From the NCBI RefSeq assembly GCF_016107655.1, contig NZ_JABASX010000001.1, positions 1-64,000 of the forward strand: a stretch of 64,000 bases of DNA. Direction: 5' to 3'. Within the stretch, counting starts at the first letter, position 1. Each line of letters opens with the position of its first letter. Position numbers and translations under genes: made by a program. Origin of the DNA: Brevibacterium antiquum. GTDB lineage: Bacteria; Actinomycetota; Actinomycetes; Actinomycetales; Brevibacteriaceae. The notes under the pieces were generated by a model. It had not been told where the DNA came from and made no database searches. It worked only from the letters and a program-made list of their open reading frames with translations. This document shows positions 34,215 through 44,176 of this stretch, piece by piece.

Positions 34215-37200
34215 GTGCTCAAAGGACTCGATCTCACACGCCAGAACTCCACCATCACTGACCTCGTCGGAGCGTTCAACGACCCGGAGACAGCAGGCGG
34301 GACGATCGATGCGATCAGGGGTCTGTGGCCATCGATCCTGCGCCGAACCCTGGTGTCGGGCGACAACGATCCGGCCACCTCGGCGCCGCAACTCATCGTC
34401 ACGGCCACCACGCGTGAGGCTGAAGACCTGGCGCGGGCGCTGGCGGACTGGGTGCCCGAGGATTCGATCGCGATCTTCCCCAGTTGGGAGACCCTCCCAC
34501 ACGAAAAGCTCTCACCTCGATCTGACACCGTCGGGCAGCGTCTGCAGATTCTGCACCGCTTGGCCCACCCGAGCCCGGACCGGCACCTGGCCTTCATCAT
34601 TGCCCCTGTCCGCGCATTCCTGCAGCCGCTGGTCAAAGGGCTCGGCGACATCGAGCCGGTGGAGTTGGCCGTCGGCGACGAGTACGAGATCGACCAGCTG
34701 TCCCACCGCCTGACCGAACTTGCGTACTCACGCGTGGACATGGTCTCCCGCCGAGGCGAATTCGCCGTCCGCGGTGGCATCGTCGATATCTTCCCACCGA
34801 CGGAGGACCATGCCCTGCGCATCGAATTCTTCGGCGACGAGATCGATGAGATCCGCGAATTCTCCGTCAGCGACCAGAGATCCATTCCCGCCGAGGCGGA
34901 GGCGCAACCGCTGAAGCTCTCGGCTCCGCCCTGCCGGGAGCTCCTGCTCACCGACTCCATCCGGGAACGAGCGGCCACGCTGTCGCAGACGCTGCCGGCA
35001 GCATCGGACATGCTCGACAAGATCGCCGGTGGAATCGCCGTCGAAGGCATGGAATCACTCTCGGCGGTGCTGGCAGACGGCATGGAGCCGATTATCGCGC
35101 TGCTGCCCGAATCCACGAAGATCATCATCACCGAACCCGAACGTGTGCACGCCAGGGCCGCCGACCTCGTCGTGACGACGAACGAATTCCTCGAAGCCGC
35201 ATGGTCAGGAGCCGCAGCCGGCGGCGAATCCCCGATCGACCTCTCCGCCGCGACTTTCCGGACCATGGAAGAGATGGAAGAAGGCGCTCGCCTCATCGGC
35301 TTGGCCTGGTGGGAGCTCGGCGGATTCGCCACCGACGAAGAGCTCGTCTCACCCGCGGAGAATCTGTTCTCCGTTCCGGCTCGCGCACCTCGGGGATATG
35401 CCGGTGACGTCGAGGCGATCCTCGCCGATGTCAAGGGACTCATCCACGACAGGTGGCGCATCCTCGTGCTCACCGAAGGACAGGGACCGGGCCAGCGGAT
35501 GGTCGAGGTGTTCTCGGAGGCTGGGGTGCCCGCGACCTTCGTCGACGACCCGACGGACATCGCCGATGCTCTGGTGACCGTCACCACGGCCGCGCCCTTC
35601 GGAGGATTCGTCTTCGACGACCTCAAACTGGCCGTGCTCACCGAAGCCGAAGTGCTCGGACGCGCGGCAGCCACCTCGACGAGGGACATGCGGCGCCTGC
35701 CCACCCGGCGCAAACGCAACCAGGTGGACCCGCTCAACCTGGCGCCCGGGGACTTCGTCGTCCACGACCAGCACGGCGTCGGCAAGTTCATCGAGATGAC
35801 CCAGCGCACCACCGGCAAGGGTGCGAACAAGCACACCCGCGAATATCTCATCGTCGAATACGCCCCGGCCAAACGCGGTCAGCCCGGTGACCGACTGTAC
35901 GTGCCCAGCGATGCCCTCGACCAGGTCAGCCGCTACGTCGGTGGGGAGAGCCCGACCCTGAACAAGATGGGCGGCTCCGACTGGTCGACGACGAAAGCCA
36001 AGGCCAGGAAGGCGGTCAAGGAGATCGCCGGTGAACTCGTCCGTCTCTATTCGGCCCGACAGGCCACCGTCGGCCACACCTATGGCCCGGACACACCATG
36101 GCAGCGCGAACTCGAAGACGCCTTCCACTACGTGGAGACCGCCGACCAGCTCACGACCATCGACGAGGTCAAGGGCGATATGGAGAAGGCAGTCCCAATG
36201 GACCGTCTGATCTGCGGCGACGTCGGCTACGGTAAGACTGAGATCGCAGTCCGAGCGGCATTCAAGGCGATCCAGGACGGCAAGCAGGTCGCTGTGCTGG
36301 TGCCCACGACTCTGCTCGTCCAGCAGCACTTCGAAACCTTCGCCGAACGCTACTCGGGCTTCCCCGTCACCGTCGGTGCGCTCTCTCGGTTCCAGACGAA
36401 GAAGGAATCGGACAAGGTCGTCGAAGATCTGGCTGCTGGCAAGCTCGACCTCGTCATCGGCACGCACCGCCTGCTCAGCGGCGAGGTGAGGTTCAAGAGC
36501 CTGGGCCTGGTCATCATCGACGAGGAGCAGCGCTTCGGCGTCGAACACAAGGAGACGCTCAAGGCGATGCGCACGAACGTCGACGTGCTCGCGATGTCGG
36601 CAACGCCTATCCCGAGGACCCTGGAGATGGCCGTGACCGGCATCCGAGAGATGTCGACCTTGGCCACCCCGCCCGAGGAGCGCCATCCGGTGCTGACCTA
36701 CGTGGGTAAGAAGGAAGACAAGCAGATCAAGGCCGCGATCCGTCGTGAACTCATGCGCGAGGGTCAGGTCTTCTACATCCACAACAGAGTCAAGGACATC
36801 GAATCCGTGGCCGGCCACATCGCCGAACTCGTTCCCGAAGCCAGGATTGCGATTGCCCACGGAAAGATGAACGAACAGCGCCTGGAGCAGGTCATCGTCG
36901 ACTTCTGGGAGAAGAAGTTCGACGTGCTCGTGTGCACGACGATCGTCGAGACCGGCATCGACATCTCCAACGCCAACACGCTCATCATCGATCACGCTGA
37001 TCGCTTCGGACTCTCCCAGCTGCACCAGCTGCGCGGCCGGGTTGGTCGCGGCAGGGAACGGGCCTATGCCTATTTCCTCTACCCGGCAGACACGACGCTC
37101 ACGGAGACAGCCCACGACCGTCTGACTACGCTGGCCGCCCACACAGAGCTCGGCGCCGGCATGCAGGTGGCCATGAAGGACCTCGAGATCCGTGGTGCCG

Positions 37201-37805
37201 GCAACCTCCTCGGCGGACAGCAGTCCGGACAGATCGAAGGGGTCGGATTCGACCTCTACGTGCGGCTTGTGGGGGAGGCCGTTGCGAACTTCCGCGGTGA
37301 GGACACTGAGCCCGAAGCAGATATGCGCATCGAGTTGCCCGTCGACGCACACCTGCCGGCAGAGTACGTCGACCACGAACGGCTGCGGCTCGAGGCCTAT
37401 CGGAAACTGGCTGCCGCGGCGAACGAGAGCGAACTGCAGGAAGTCCTCGACGAACTCGTCGACCGGTACGGACCCTACCCGGAGGCCGTGGGTGTGCTCG
37501 CCGATGTCGCCAGACTGCGGATCAGGGCCAAAGCCTCGGGCATCAACGACATCGTCGTCCAAGGCAACTTCGTGCGCTTCGGTCCGCTCGAGCTCGAGGA
37601 TTCGCAGCTCGTGCGCCTCAAACGTCTGTACCCGAAGTCTCTGCTCAAGCCCGCGATCCGGTCGGTGCTCGTGCCCAAGCCGATGACCGGAAACGGCTTC
37701 GATGCGAAGGAGATGACGGATTCCGATATCCTGCGTTGGGCCCACCAGTTCCTCGACGCGATCGTCCCAGTCGTCGTCTCTGAGGTCGTCGAAGCCGGCG
37801 TCTGA
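34215..37805 (+). CDS. mfd: Transcription-repair coupling factor Mfd
   Basis: 1196 aa. It removes RNA polymerase stalled at lesions and recruits UvrA. Domains in order: UvrB-like module (about 1-330), RNAP-interacting CarD-like domain near LAPGDFVVHDQHGVGKFIEM (about 512-530), and the RecG-like motor with Walker A GDVGYGKTEIA (about 666-676) and DEEQRFG (about 768). The TRG motif and C-terminal TRCF domain follow. All helicase motifs are intact (LRGRVGRGRERAYAYF). It leads the conserved mfd-mazG-eno region. Confidence 0.97.
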   Translation: MLKGLDLTRQNSTITDLVGAFNDPETAGGTIDAIRGLWPSILRRTLVSGDNDPATSAPQLIVTATTREAEDLARALADWVPEDSIAIFPSWETLPHEKLSPRSDTVGQRLQILHRLAHPSPDRHLAFIIAPVRAFLQPLVKGLGDIEPVELAVGDEYEIDQLSHRLTELAYSRVDMVSRRGEFAVRGGIVDIFPPTEDHALRIEFFGDEIDEIREFSVSDQRSIPAEAEAQPLKLSAPPCRELLLTDSIRERAATLSQTLPAASDMLDKIAGGIAVEGMESLSAVLADGMEPIIALLPESTKIIITEPERVHARAADLVVTTNEFLEAAWSGAAAGGESPIDLSAATFRTMEEMEEGARLIGLAWWELGGFATDEELVSPAENLFSVPARAPRGYAGDVEAILADVKGLIHDRWRILVLTEGQGPGQRMVEVFSEAGVPATFVDDPTDIADALVTVTTAAPFGGFVFDDLKLAVLTEAEVLGRAAATSTRDMRRLPTRRKRNQVDPLNLAPGDFVVHDQHGVGKFIEMTQRTTGKGANKHTREYLIVEYAPAKRGQPGDRLYVPSDALDQVSRYVGGESPTLNKMGGSDWSTTKAKARKAVKEIAGELVRLYSARQATVGHTYGPDTPWQRELEDAFHYVETADQLTTIDEVKGDMEKAVPMDRLICGDVGYGKTEIAVRAAFKAIQDGKQVAVLVPTTLLVQQHFETFAERYSGFPVTVGALSRFQTKKESDKVVEDLAAGKLDLVIGTHRLLSGEVRFKSLGLVIIDEEQRFGVEHKETLKAMRTNVDVLAMSATPIPRTLEMAVTGIREMSTLATPPEERHPVLTYVGKKEDKQIKAAIRRELMREGQVFYIHNRVKDIESVAGHIAELVPEARIAIAHGKMNEQRLEQVIVDFWEKKFDVLVCTTIVETGIDISNANTLIIDHADRFGLSQLHQLRGRVGRGRERAYAYFLYPADTTLTETAHDRLTTLAAHTELGAGMQVAMKDLEIRGAGNLLGGQQSGQIEGVGFDLYVRLVGEAVANFRGEDTEPEADMRIELPVDAHLPAEYVDHERLRLEAYRKLAAAANESELQEVLDELVDRYGPYPEAVGVLADVARLRIRAKASGINDIVVQGNFVRFGPLELEDSQLVRLKRLYPKSLLKPAIRSVLVPKPMTGNGFDAKEMTDSDILRWAHQFLDAIVPVVVSEVVEAGV

Positions 37806-37963
37806 GGCCGGGGTCGGAATCCGAAAAGGCCGTAATGAGTCAACCGATCTGATCGACGCAGAACGAATCTGCACGTATTCTGAGAGTTCACATTCTTCCG
37901 CCGTTCCTGGCGTAGAGTGCGAATACGAGTACAGACGTACCGTGAGATTTAAGGAGAGACACC

Positions 37964-38158
37964 ATGGGTTTTGACGACAAGTTCGACAACAAGACTGAAG
38001 AATTCTCCGGTAAGGCCAAGGAGACAGTCGGCGACATGACCGGCGATGACGAGCTCAAGGCTGAGGGCTCCGCGGACCAGCTCAAGGGCAAGACCAAGCA
38101 GGTCGGCGAGAAGGTCAAGGACCTCGGCAAGGGCGTCAAGGACAAGTTCAGCAAGTAA
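37964..38158 (+). CDS. CsbD family stress protein
   Basis: 64 aa, very hydrophilic, with MGFDDKFDNKTEEFSGKAKE and GDMTGDDELKAEGSADQLKGKTKQ, the classic CsbD repeat pattern. CsbD proteins are abundant general stress proteins of unknown mechanism. The ribosome site AAGGAGAG lies 7 nt before the ATG. The gene is followed by a strong terminator and is expressed alone. Confidence 0.92.
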   Translation: MGFDDKFDNKTEEFSGKAKETVGDMTGDDELKAEGSADQLKGKTKQVGEKVKDLGKGVKDKFSK

Positions 38159-38168
38159 TGCAGAATTC

Positions 38169-38196
38169 GACCCCCATCGCGCCTGCGGTGGGGGTC
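38169..38196 (+). terminator. Rho-independent terminator of the CsbD gene
   Basis: GACCCCCATCGC-GCCT-GCGGTGGGGGTC, a 12-bp stem (one G-U pair), followed by ATTCTTATT. Confidence 0.85.
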
Positions 38197-38267
38197 ATTC
38201 TTATTGTTCGACCCTCGTAGTGTGTCGAGCCGTCACAGCGGTGCAGGAATCGGAAGGTGTCACGACA

Positions 38268-38726
38268 GTGGAGCAGGCAGAGACAACGGGCGTCATCGGT
38301 GCTCGAACCGAGGGCGCGATCGAGGCGATGGCGACACTGCGGCGCCGATGCCCGTGGTCGAGCAGGCAAGATCACGGAACCCTCGAGAAGTATGCGCGCG
38401 AGGAGACCGAGGAGCTCATCGAAGCACTCGAAGACTACCGAGCTGATTCGAATCCGGACCACCGCGCCGCCGTCGTCGAAGAACTCGGCGATGTCTTCTA
38501 CCAGGTGCTCTTCCACTCCGCGCTGCTGGACGAGAGTGCTTCCGCCCCCTACGGGCACACGCTGGGGATGATCATCGAAGGGCTGGAGGCAAAACTCATC
38601 CGGCGTCATCCCCTGGCCTTCGGCGAGGGCGCCAGTGATGAGCACATGGCTTCCCTCGAAGACGTCGAGGCCGAATACCGCCGGATCAAAACAGAAGAGA
38701 AACAGCAGAAAGACACGAATCAGTGA
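38268..38726 (+). CDS. mazG: MazG family nucleoside-triphosphate pyrophosphohydrolase
   Basis: 152 aa. A single-domain MazG that hydrolyses NTPs, probably modified or excess ones. Seen: RRRCPWSSRQDHGTLEKYAREETEELIEALE, with the EExxE metal site, and EELGDVFYQVLFHS with the second ExxD pair. It ends with RRHPLAFGEG. GTG 38268 is chosen with a GGAAGG site about 10 nt upstream. A GTG at 38241 is also in frame. It overlaps the phosphatase gene by 4 nt (GTGA) and lies in the actinobacterial mfd-mazG-eno order. Confidence 0.88.
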   Translation: MEQAETTGVIGARTEGAIEAMATLRRRCPWSSRQDHGTLEKYAREETEELIEALEDYRADSNPDHRAAVVEELGDVFYQVLFHSALLDESASAPYGHTLGMIIEGLEAKLIRRHPLAFGEGASDEHMASLEDVEAEYRRIKTEEKQQKDTNQ

Positions 38727-39538
38727 GCTTGGATCGCATCGATATCGAAGGCACATTCAACTTCCGTGACCTCGGAGGATCGCCCACCTCGGCGGGGGAG
38801 TCGAGCGTCGAAAAGGGGAAAGTCTTCCGGTCCGACGGTATCGCTCAACTGACAGACAGATCGCGGGCCGACATCAGAGCACTCGGCATCAGAACCGTCG
38901 TCGATCTGCGCGACGTCGGGGAGCGATCCAAGCTGCCCGACGCACTCGAGGGACTCGACGTGGAGCACATCGAGCTGCCCATCTTCGACGATCACTTCTT
39001 CCCTGAGAAGCAGCTCAGCCGCGAGGAGATGCGAGAGGCCGCCGAGGCGACCGGAATGGATCTCTCCGATCGCTCGCTGAGTAAGATCTACGAGCTGATG
39101 ATCAGTCATTTCGGAACGCGACTGGCCAAGGCCGTTGATGTCGTTGCGCGAAACTGCGAACGCGGAGTCGTCTTCCACTGCTCTGCCGGCAAGGACCGGA
39201 CCGGCATGGTCGCCGCCTTCATCCTCGCACTCCTCGGCGTCGGGCGTCATGAGATCCTCGAGGACTACGCGATCACCTCCGAGCATCTGTCGGGAGGATT
39301 CCTCGAGAACATCACCCGGAATTTCGCCGACGCCGGAATCTCCGGCAACCTCGCCGAGACGGCAACAGCAGCACCGCCGGAACTCATGGCGAAGATCCTC
39401 GACTCCATCGACGCAGAATTTGGCGAGAACGGTGTCGAAGCCTATCTGCTCGAGCATGGAATGGATCCGGCGAGCCCGGATAAGCTGCGCGAACAGCTGT
39501 TGACGACTGCTGACAGGGAAGAGGCCATCCGGGACTGA
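38723..39538 (+). CDS. Tyrosine-protein phosphatase, PTPLP/Mycobacterium PtpB-like
   Basis: 271 aa. The P-loop HCSAGKDRTGMVAA (about 152-165) is the C-x5-R-T signature with the extra Lys-Asp pair of PtpB-like phosphatases active on phosphotyrosine and phosphoinositides. It opens with GTFNFRDLGG and VFRSDGIAQLTDR, also typical. The target is unknown. No signal peptide is seen. It begins in the MazG stop (GTGA) and lies upstream of enolase with an 82-nt gap, an insertion relative to the usual mazG-eno order. Confidence 0.9.
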   Translation: MSLDRIDIEGTFNFRDLGGSPTSAGESSVEKGKVFRSDGIAQLTDRSRADIRALGIRTVVDLRDVGERSKLPDALEGLDVEHIELPIFDDHFFPEKQLSREEMREAAEATGMDLSDRSLSKIYELMISHFGTRLAKAVDVVARNCERGVVFHCSAGKDRTGMVAAFILALLGVGRHEILEDYAITSEHLSGGFLENITRNFADAGISGNLAETATAAPPELMAKILDSIDAEFGENGVEAYLLEHGMDPASPDKLREQLLTTADREEAIRD

Positions 39539-39617
39539 GAATGAGCTCGGTCCGCCGGTGCATTAAGCTGTCCTGCAGGCACATGTTCCCCATGTGAAAC
39601 CAATTGCGAAGGAGTAA

Positions 39618-40901
<1,284 letters not shown>

Positions 40902-40913
40902 ATGGCTTCGCCC

Positions 40914-40963
40914 CCGAGGCGGGTGTCAGGTGATCATCAATGGTCACCCGGCACCCGCCTCGG
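40914..40963. terminator. Long hairpin terminator after eno
   Basis: CCGAGGCGGGTG (40914-40925) pairs with CACCCGCCTCGG (40952-40963), with a second inner stem AGGTGA/TCACC. Confidence 0.75.
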
Positions 40964-41096
40964 CGGCATTCATCGACAAGACCTCCTGTCGATGACAAAA
41001 CCACCTGCCCCGGCGCAATTCATACAGCTGCAGAGGTTGTTCATGCGGTTGCGGGTGAGGGGCCCTGCCGCGCCTGCCGAGCGCATCCTCGGATAA

Positions 41097-41768
41097 TCAC
41101 CTCGTGCCCATGAGGATTCGTCTGATCTCTTCGAACTTCGCCTCCGTGAATAGCTCTTTCCAACTGATTCTGATGACTCGCCATCCTTGATCGCGCAGCC
41201 ATTGGTCTCTGCGCCTTTCGCGTTCGAGTTCGGCACGGGGCACCTCCGAGCCGAGATACAGCTTTCCGAGTCCATCGATTTCAACGATCAGCCGGGCTGC
41301 CTTGTGGCAGAAGTCGACGCGAATCTGACGTCGCAGCGAGGTCGCGTCGAACACGATTTGAGGGACGAATCCGACGAATCCGTGTTGAAAGAATCTCACC
41401 GCGGCGATCGACTCGGCGGGGGACTCGCGACGGGCATCGGCCAAGTCGAGAGCGAGTTGAACCTTCTTGGTGTTCCTGGTCTCCAAGCATTGAGCCAGCG
41501 TCGCGAGGATCTTCTCCCTCGTCGTCACCTCGGTCCCGCGAACTCCCTGCCGGTGCTGCTTCGGGATCGTTACGCCCCTGACATGGATGCTCTTGAATCT
41601 GCGGTTGACTCCGGGGCGCACCACCTCCACCTGGTGGGTGACGGGGTATGCAATCGGCAGGCCATGGATGAGAGCAGCGGAGACATGTGAGAACACCGCG
41701 CTCCTGCTGTCCCTGCTTCTGAAATCTGACTTCGCATCGTGCCATGACTGCGGCGTCGCGTTCTTCAA
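41097..41768 (-). CDS. DUF559 (VSR-like nuclease fold) protein, possibly frameshifted
   Basis: 223 aa as read from TTG 41768. The C-terminal half is DUF559: IRVDFCHKAARLIVEIDGLGK, RRRDQWLRDQGWRVIRISWKEL, with the E-I-D-G and trailing basic pattern of Vsr-like endonucleases. The middle SAVFSHVSAALIHGLPI and VTTREKILATLAQCL match the AbiEi-like N-terminal part seen in actinobacterial DUF559 proteins. The expected N-terminal winged helix (MTTQQIIRLGFTHGDIRDQI) occurs just upstream in another frame from ATG 41826. The gene may therefore carry a frameshift near 41765. Its role is unknown. Confidence 0.7.
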   Translation of the reverse strand: MKNATPQSWHDAKSDFRSRDSRSAVFSHVSAALIHGLPIAYPVTHQVEVVRPGVNRRFKSIHVRGVTIPKQHRQGVRGTEVTTREKILATLAQCLETRNTKKVQLALDLADARRESPAESIAAVRFFQHGFVGFVPQIVFDATSLRRQIRVDFCHKAARLIVEIDGLGKLYLGSEVPRAELERERRRDQWLRDQGWRVIRISWKELFTEAKFEEIRRILMGTR

Positions 41769-41826
41769 TCTGATCGCGGATGTCTCCGTGAGTGAATCCG
41801 AGCCGGATGATCTGTTGTGTGGTCAT

Positions 41827-42197
41827 AATTTTGTACATGACATTAAAATGCATCAAAATAGACAAAATAGCAATGAATGGCATTAGGTGGGTGTATAACT
41901 CTGTGGATAAGTCCTGTTTGAGGTGGAGGCTGGGAGGGGAGTGGTGAGCTGCCAGGCGGCTGGAGTGGGCGCCTTGGGGCGGTCGGGGCGAGTGCCCGGG
42001 GCGGCCGGGACTGGCGGGACTGGCGGGTGAAAGATGCGTGACGGGTGCACGACGGCAGCGAAGGAGCGCGGCGGATGCGGGCTTTCGAAAAATAGAACAC
42101 GCCACGACACCCAAATCCTCGAAGTCCGGATGCTGACACGGCAGACTTAGATGTGTTGCGACAGCCTTCCCCATCCCCGGTCGCAGAGGAAAGAGAC
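41827..42197. other. 371-bp intergenic region without a supported gene
   Basis: AT-rich near 41827-41900, likely the promoter of the DUF559 gene. Then very G-rich with a doubled GGGACTGGC (about 42005-42025). A TTAGAT near 42146 may be the -10 for the divIC operon. Reading frames crossing it have poor composition, and I see no tRNA or convincing terminator. Confidence 0.5.
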
Positions 42198-42689
42198 ATG
42201 GTTCCGAGCAAGCCTAGAAAAAGCGCCCCCAAATCGGCTCCGGGCAGAGCCGCTCCCCGTCGACGCCCTGCCCCGGTCGTCGAGGCTCAGCCCACCGAGG
42301 ACACTCGCAAGCGGAAGCTGTCCTGGCAGACGGGAGTATTCCTCCTCGTCATCGCCATCGTGCTCGTCACCTTCCTGCCCTCGATCAACTCGGCCCTCAA
42401 GCAGGCACAGCAGATCGCCGCTCTCAACAGCGAGATCGAATCGACGAAGTCCGAAGTCCAGGGACTGGAGGAGAAGAACGAGAACCTCAAAGACCCCGCA
42501 TACATCAAACGCAAGGCACGCAAGGACCAGTACTACGTCGAAGAGGGCAAGAACGCGGTCATCGTCACCAACCAGGAGGCGATCAACGGTGACGATTCGG
42601 ATACGGACCGCCCGGAGCGCAAACAAGCCTGGTACCTTGAGTTGCTGGAGTCGATTCAAGAGGTCGGCAATACCGTGGAGAAGGGCTGA
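42198..42689 (+). CDS. Septum formation initiator family protein (DivIC/FtsB)
   Basis: 163 aa. A basic Pro/Ala-rich cytoplasmic arm of about 45 residues precedes one membrane helix (GVFLLVIAIVLVTFLPSI). Then a coiled coil (AQQIAALNSEIESTKSEVQGLEEKNENLKDP) leads to YIKRKARKDQYYVEEGK, the DivIC consensus. It joins FtsL and FtsQ/DivIB in the divisome. The ATG at 42198 has GAGGAAAG 5 nt upstream. It is placed after eno and before DUF501, as is standard in actinobacteria. Confidence 0.92.
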   Translation: MVPSKPRKSAPKSAPGRAAPRRRPAPVVEAQPTEDTRKRKLSWQTGVFLLVIAIVLVTFLPSINSALKQAQQIAALNSEIESTKSEVQGLEEKNENLKDPAYIKRKARKDQYYVEEGKNAVIVTNQEAINGDDSDTDRPERKQAWYLELLESIQEVGNTVEKG

Positions 42690-43219
42690 TGATCACAGAG
42701 TGCACCGAGGCGGACTTCGCCATCCTGAAGGACCAGCTCGGGCGGATTCCGCGCGGCGTCGTCGGGATTGCCGCCCGCAGCACATCGGGTGAGCCTCTGG
42801 TCGTCGCCACCGCTCCGAGGCTCGAGGACGGCACGCCGTTCCCCACCGCCTTCTACCTCACCCATCCCGCTTTCGTCACCGAATGCTCGCGTCTCGAGGC
42901 TTCGGGAATCATGGCCGAGTGGTCCGCTGAGCTCGCCGAGGACGAAGAGCTCGCAGCCTCCTATGCCAAGGCCCATACCGCTTACCTCGCGACGCGATCC
43001 GAGATCGGTAAGACGGCCGGCCTCGCCGAGGTGGAGGAGATCAAGGACTACTCCGCCGGCGGCATGCCCACCCGAGTGAAATGCCTGCATGCCTTGGTCG
43101 GCCACTCACTGGCTGCCGGCCCCGGGGCCAACCCGATCGGTGATCGCGCAATCTCCTTCATGACCGACGTCCCCACCCAGGCGGGCGCAGAGAACGCCTC
43201 GGCCGAGGCAAGCGAATAG
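42689..43219 (+). CDS. DUF501 family protein
   Basis: 176 aa, a conserved family of unknown function that regularly follows divIC in actinobacteria. Seen: FAILKDQLGRIPRGVVGIAARS, TPFPTAFYLTHP, LEASGIMAEWSAEL, YLATRSEIG and PTRVKCLHALVGHSLAAGPGANPIGD, the latter with conserved Cys and two His that could bind metal. The start codon overlaps the divIC stop (TGATG). Ppx follows 9 nt later, so all are one operon. Confidence 0.92.
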   Translation: MITECTEADFAILKDQLGRIPRGVVGIAARSTSGEPLVVATAPRLEDGTPFPTAFYLTHPAFVTECSRLEASGIMAEWSAELAEDEELAASYAKAHTAYLATRSEIGKTAGLAEVEEIKDYSAGGMPTRVKCLHALVGHSLAAGPGANPIGDRAISFMTDVPTQAGAENASAEASE

Positions 43220-43228
43220 GAGAGACTC

Positions 43229-44176
43229 ATGCGAGTTGCCGCCTTCGACTGTGGGACCAATTCCCTGCGTCTGCTCATCGCCGACGTCGACGAGCACGGA
43301 CAGATGACCGAGCTTCGTCGTGAGACCCGGATCGTGCGCCTCGGCCAGGGAGTGGACGCGACCGGTGAGTTCGCCCCCGAAGCCTTGGAGCGCACGTTCG
43401 CCGCAGCCCGGGAATTCGCCGAGGTGGCTGCCGAGTACTCACCGGAGAAGCTGAGATTCGTCGCCACCTCCGCCAGCCGTGACGTGAAGAACCGAGACGA
43501 TTTCTTTGCAGGCATCTTCGGCATCCTGGGCGTCGTGCCCGACGTCATCACCGGTGACGAAGAGGCTCATCTGTCATTCCTCGGCGCCACCGTCGGACTC
43601 GGTGCCGACAGCGGACCGTTCCTCGTCATGGATCTCGGCGGGGGCTCCACCGAGCTGGTCCTCGGCACGGAAAGCGTCACCTCGGCGGTCAGCATGGATA
43701 TCGGATCCGTGCGTCTGACCGAACGCCACATGTCTGTCGACGTTCCCGACCAGGCACAGATCCAGGCGGCCATCGACGACATCGATGCCAACCTCGACAA
43801 GGCCGCAGAGATCGTCGATCTCACCGCCCCGCGGACGATGATCGGAGTCGCGGGCACTGTCACGACACTGGCCGCTGGAATCCTCGACCTCGACAGTTAC
43901 CAGCGCGAACGCATCCACGGCACCCATCTGCGCGTGGCCGATATCGACGGCGAAGCCAACGAACTGCTGCGGATGGGGCGTGAGGCTCGTGCGGCACTCC
44001 CGTACATGCACCCCGGACGCGTCGACGTCATCGCGGCGGGAGGACTGCTGTTCGCCCGAATCGCGGCCCGCATCGACTCCGCTGTCAGGAGCGCGGGAGC
44101 CGAACTTGACATCATGGTCTCGGAGACGGACATCCTCGACGGCACCGCGCTCGACCTGGCGCGACCGCAGTCGTGA
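43229..44176 (+). CDS. ppx: Exopolyphosphatase/GppA family phosphatase
   Basis: 315 aa. The family hydrolyses polyphosphate or pppGpp, affecting the stringent response. It has the ASKHA fold: AAFDCGTNSLRLLIADV (phosphate 1), VATSASRDVKNRD, ITGDEEAHLSFLGA, MDLGGGSTELVLG (phosphate 2) and GVAGTVTTLAAGIL. It lacks the extra C-terminal HD domain, as in the short actinobacterial form. Which substrate is preferred cannot be told. The ribosome site is AGGAGAG. The stop overlaps the GTG of the protease gene. Confidence 0.92.
   Translation: MRVAAFDCGTNSLRLLIADVDEHGQMTELRRETRIVRLGQGVDATGEFAPEALERTFAAAREFAEVAAEYSPEKLRFVATSASRDVKNRDDFFAGIFGILGVVPDVITGDEEAHLSFLGATVGLGADSGPFLVMDLGGGSTELVLGTESVTSAVSMDIGSVRLTERHMSVDVPDQAQIQAAIDDIDANLDKAAEIVDLTAPRTMIGVAGTVTTLAAGILDLDSYQRERIHGTHLRVADIDGEANELLRMGREARAALPYMHPGRVDVIAAGGLLFARIAARIDSAVRSAGAELDIMVSETDILDGTALDLARPQS

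Noticed and set aside
34202-35872. 556-aa minus-strand frame opposite the start of mfd
   Set aside because: Ser/Arg/Ala-rich shadow composition, and it covers the conserved UvrB-like part of mfd.
35349-37874. 841-aa open frame on the minus strand opposite mfd
   Set aside because: It is a codon-position shadow of a strongly conserved gene in high-GC DNA. The composition (His, Asp, Val, Leu rich) is typical of antisense shadows and no domain is visible.
41281-42174. 297-aa minus-strand frame as a single protein
   Set aside because: Only its short segment from 41826 looks real. The rest runs through intergenic DNA and the out-of-frame body of the DUF559 gene with poor composition.
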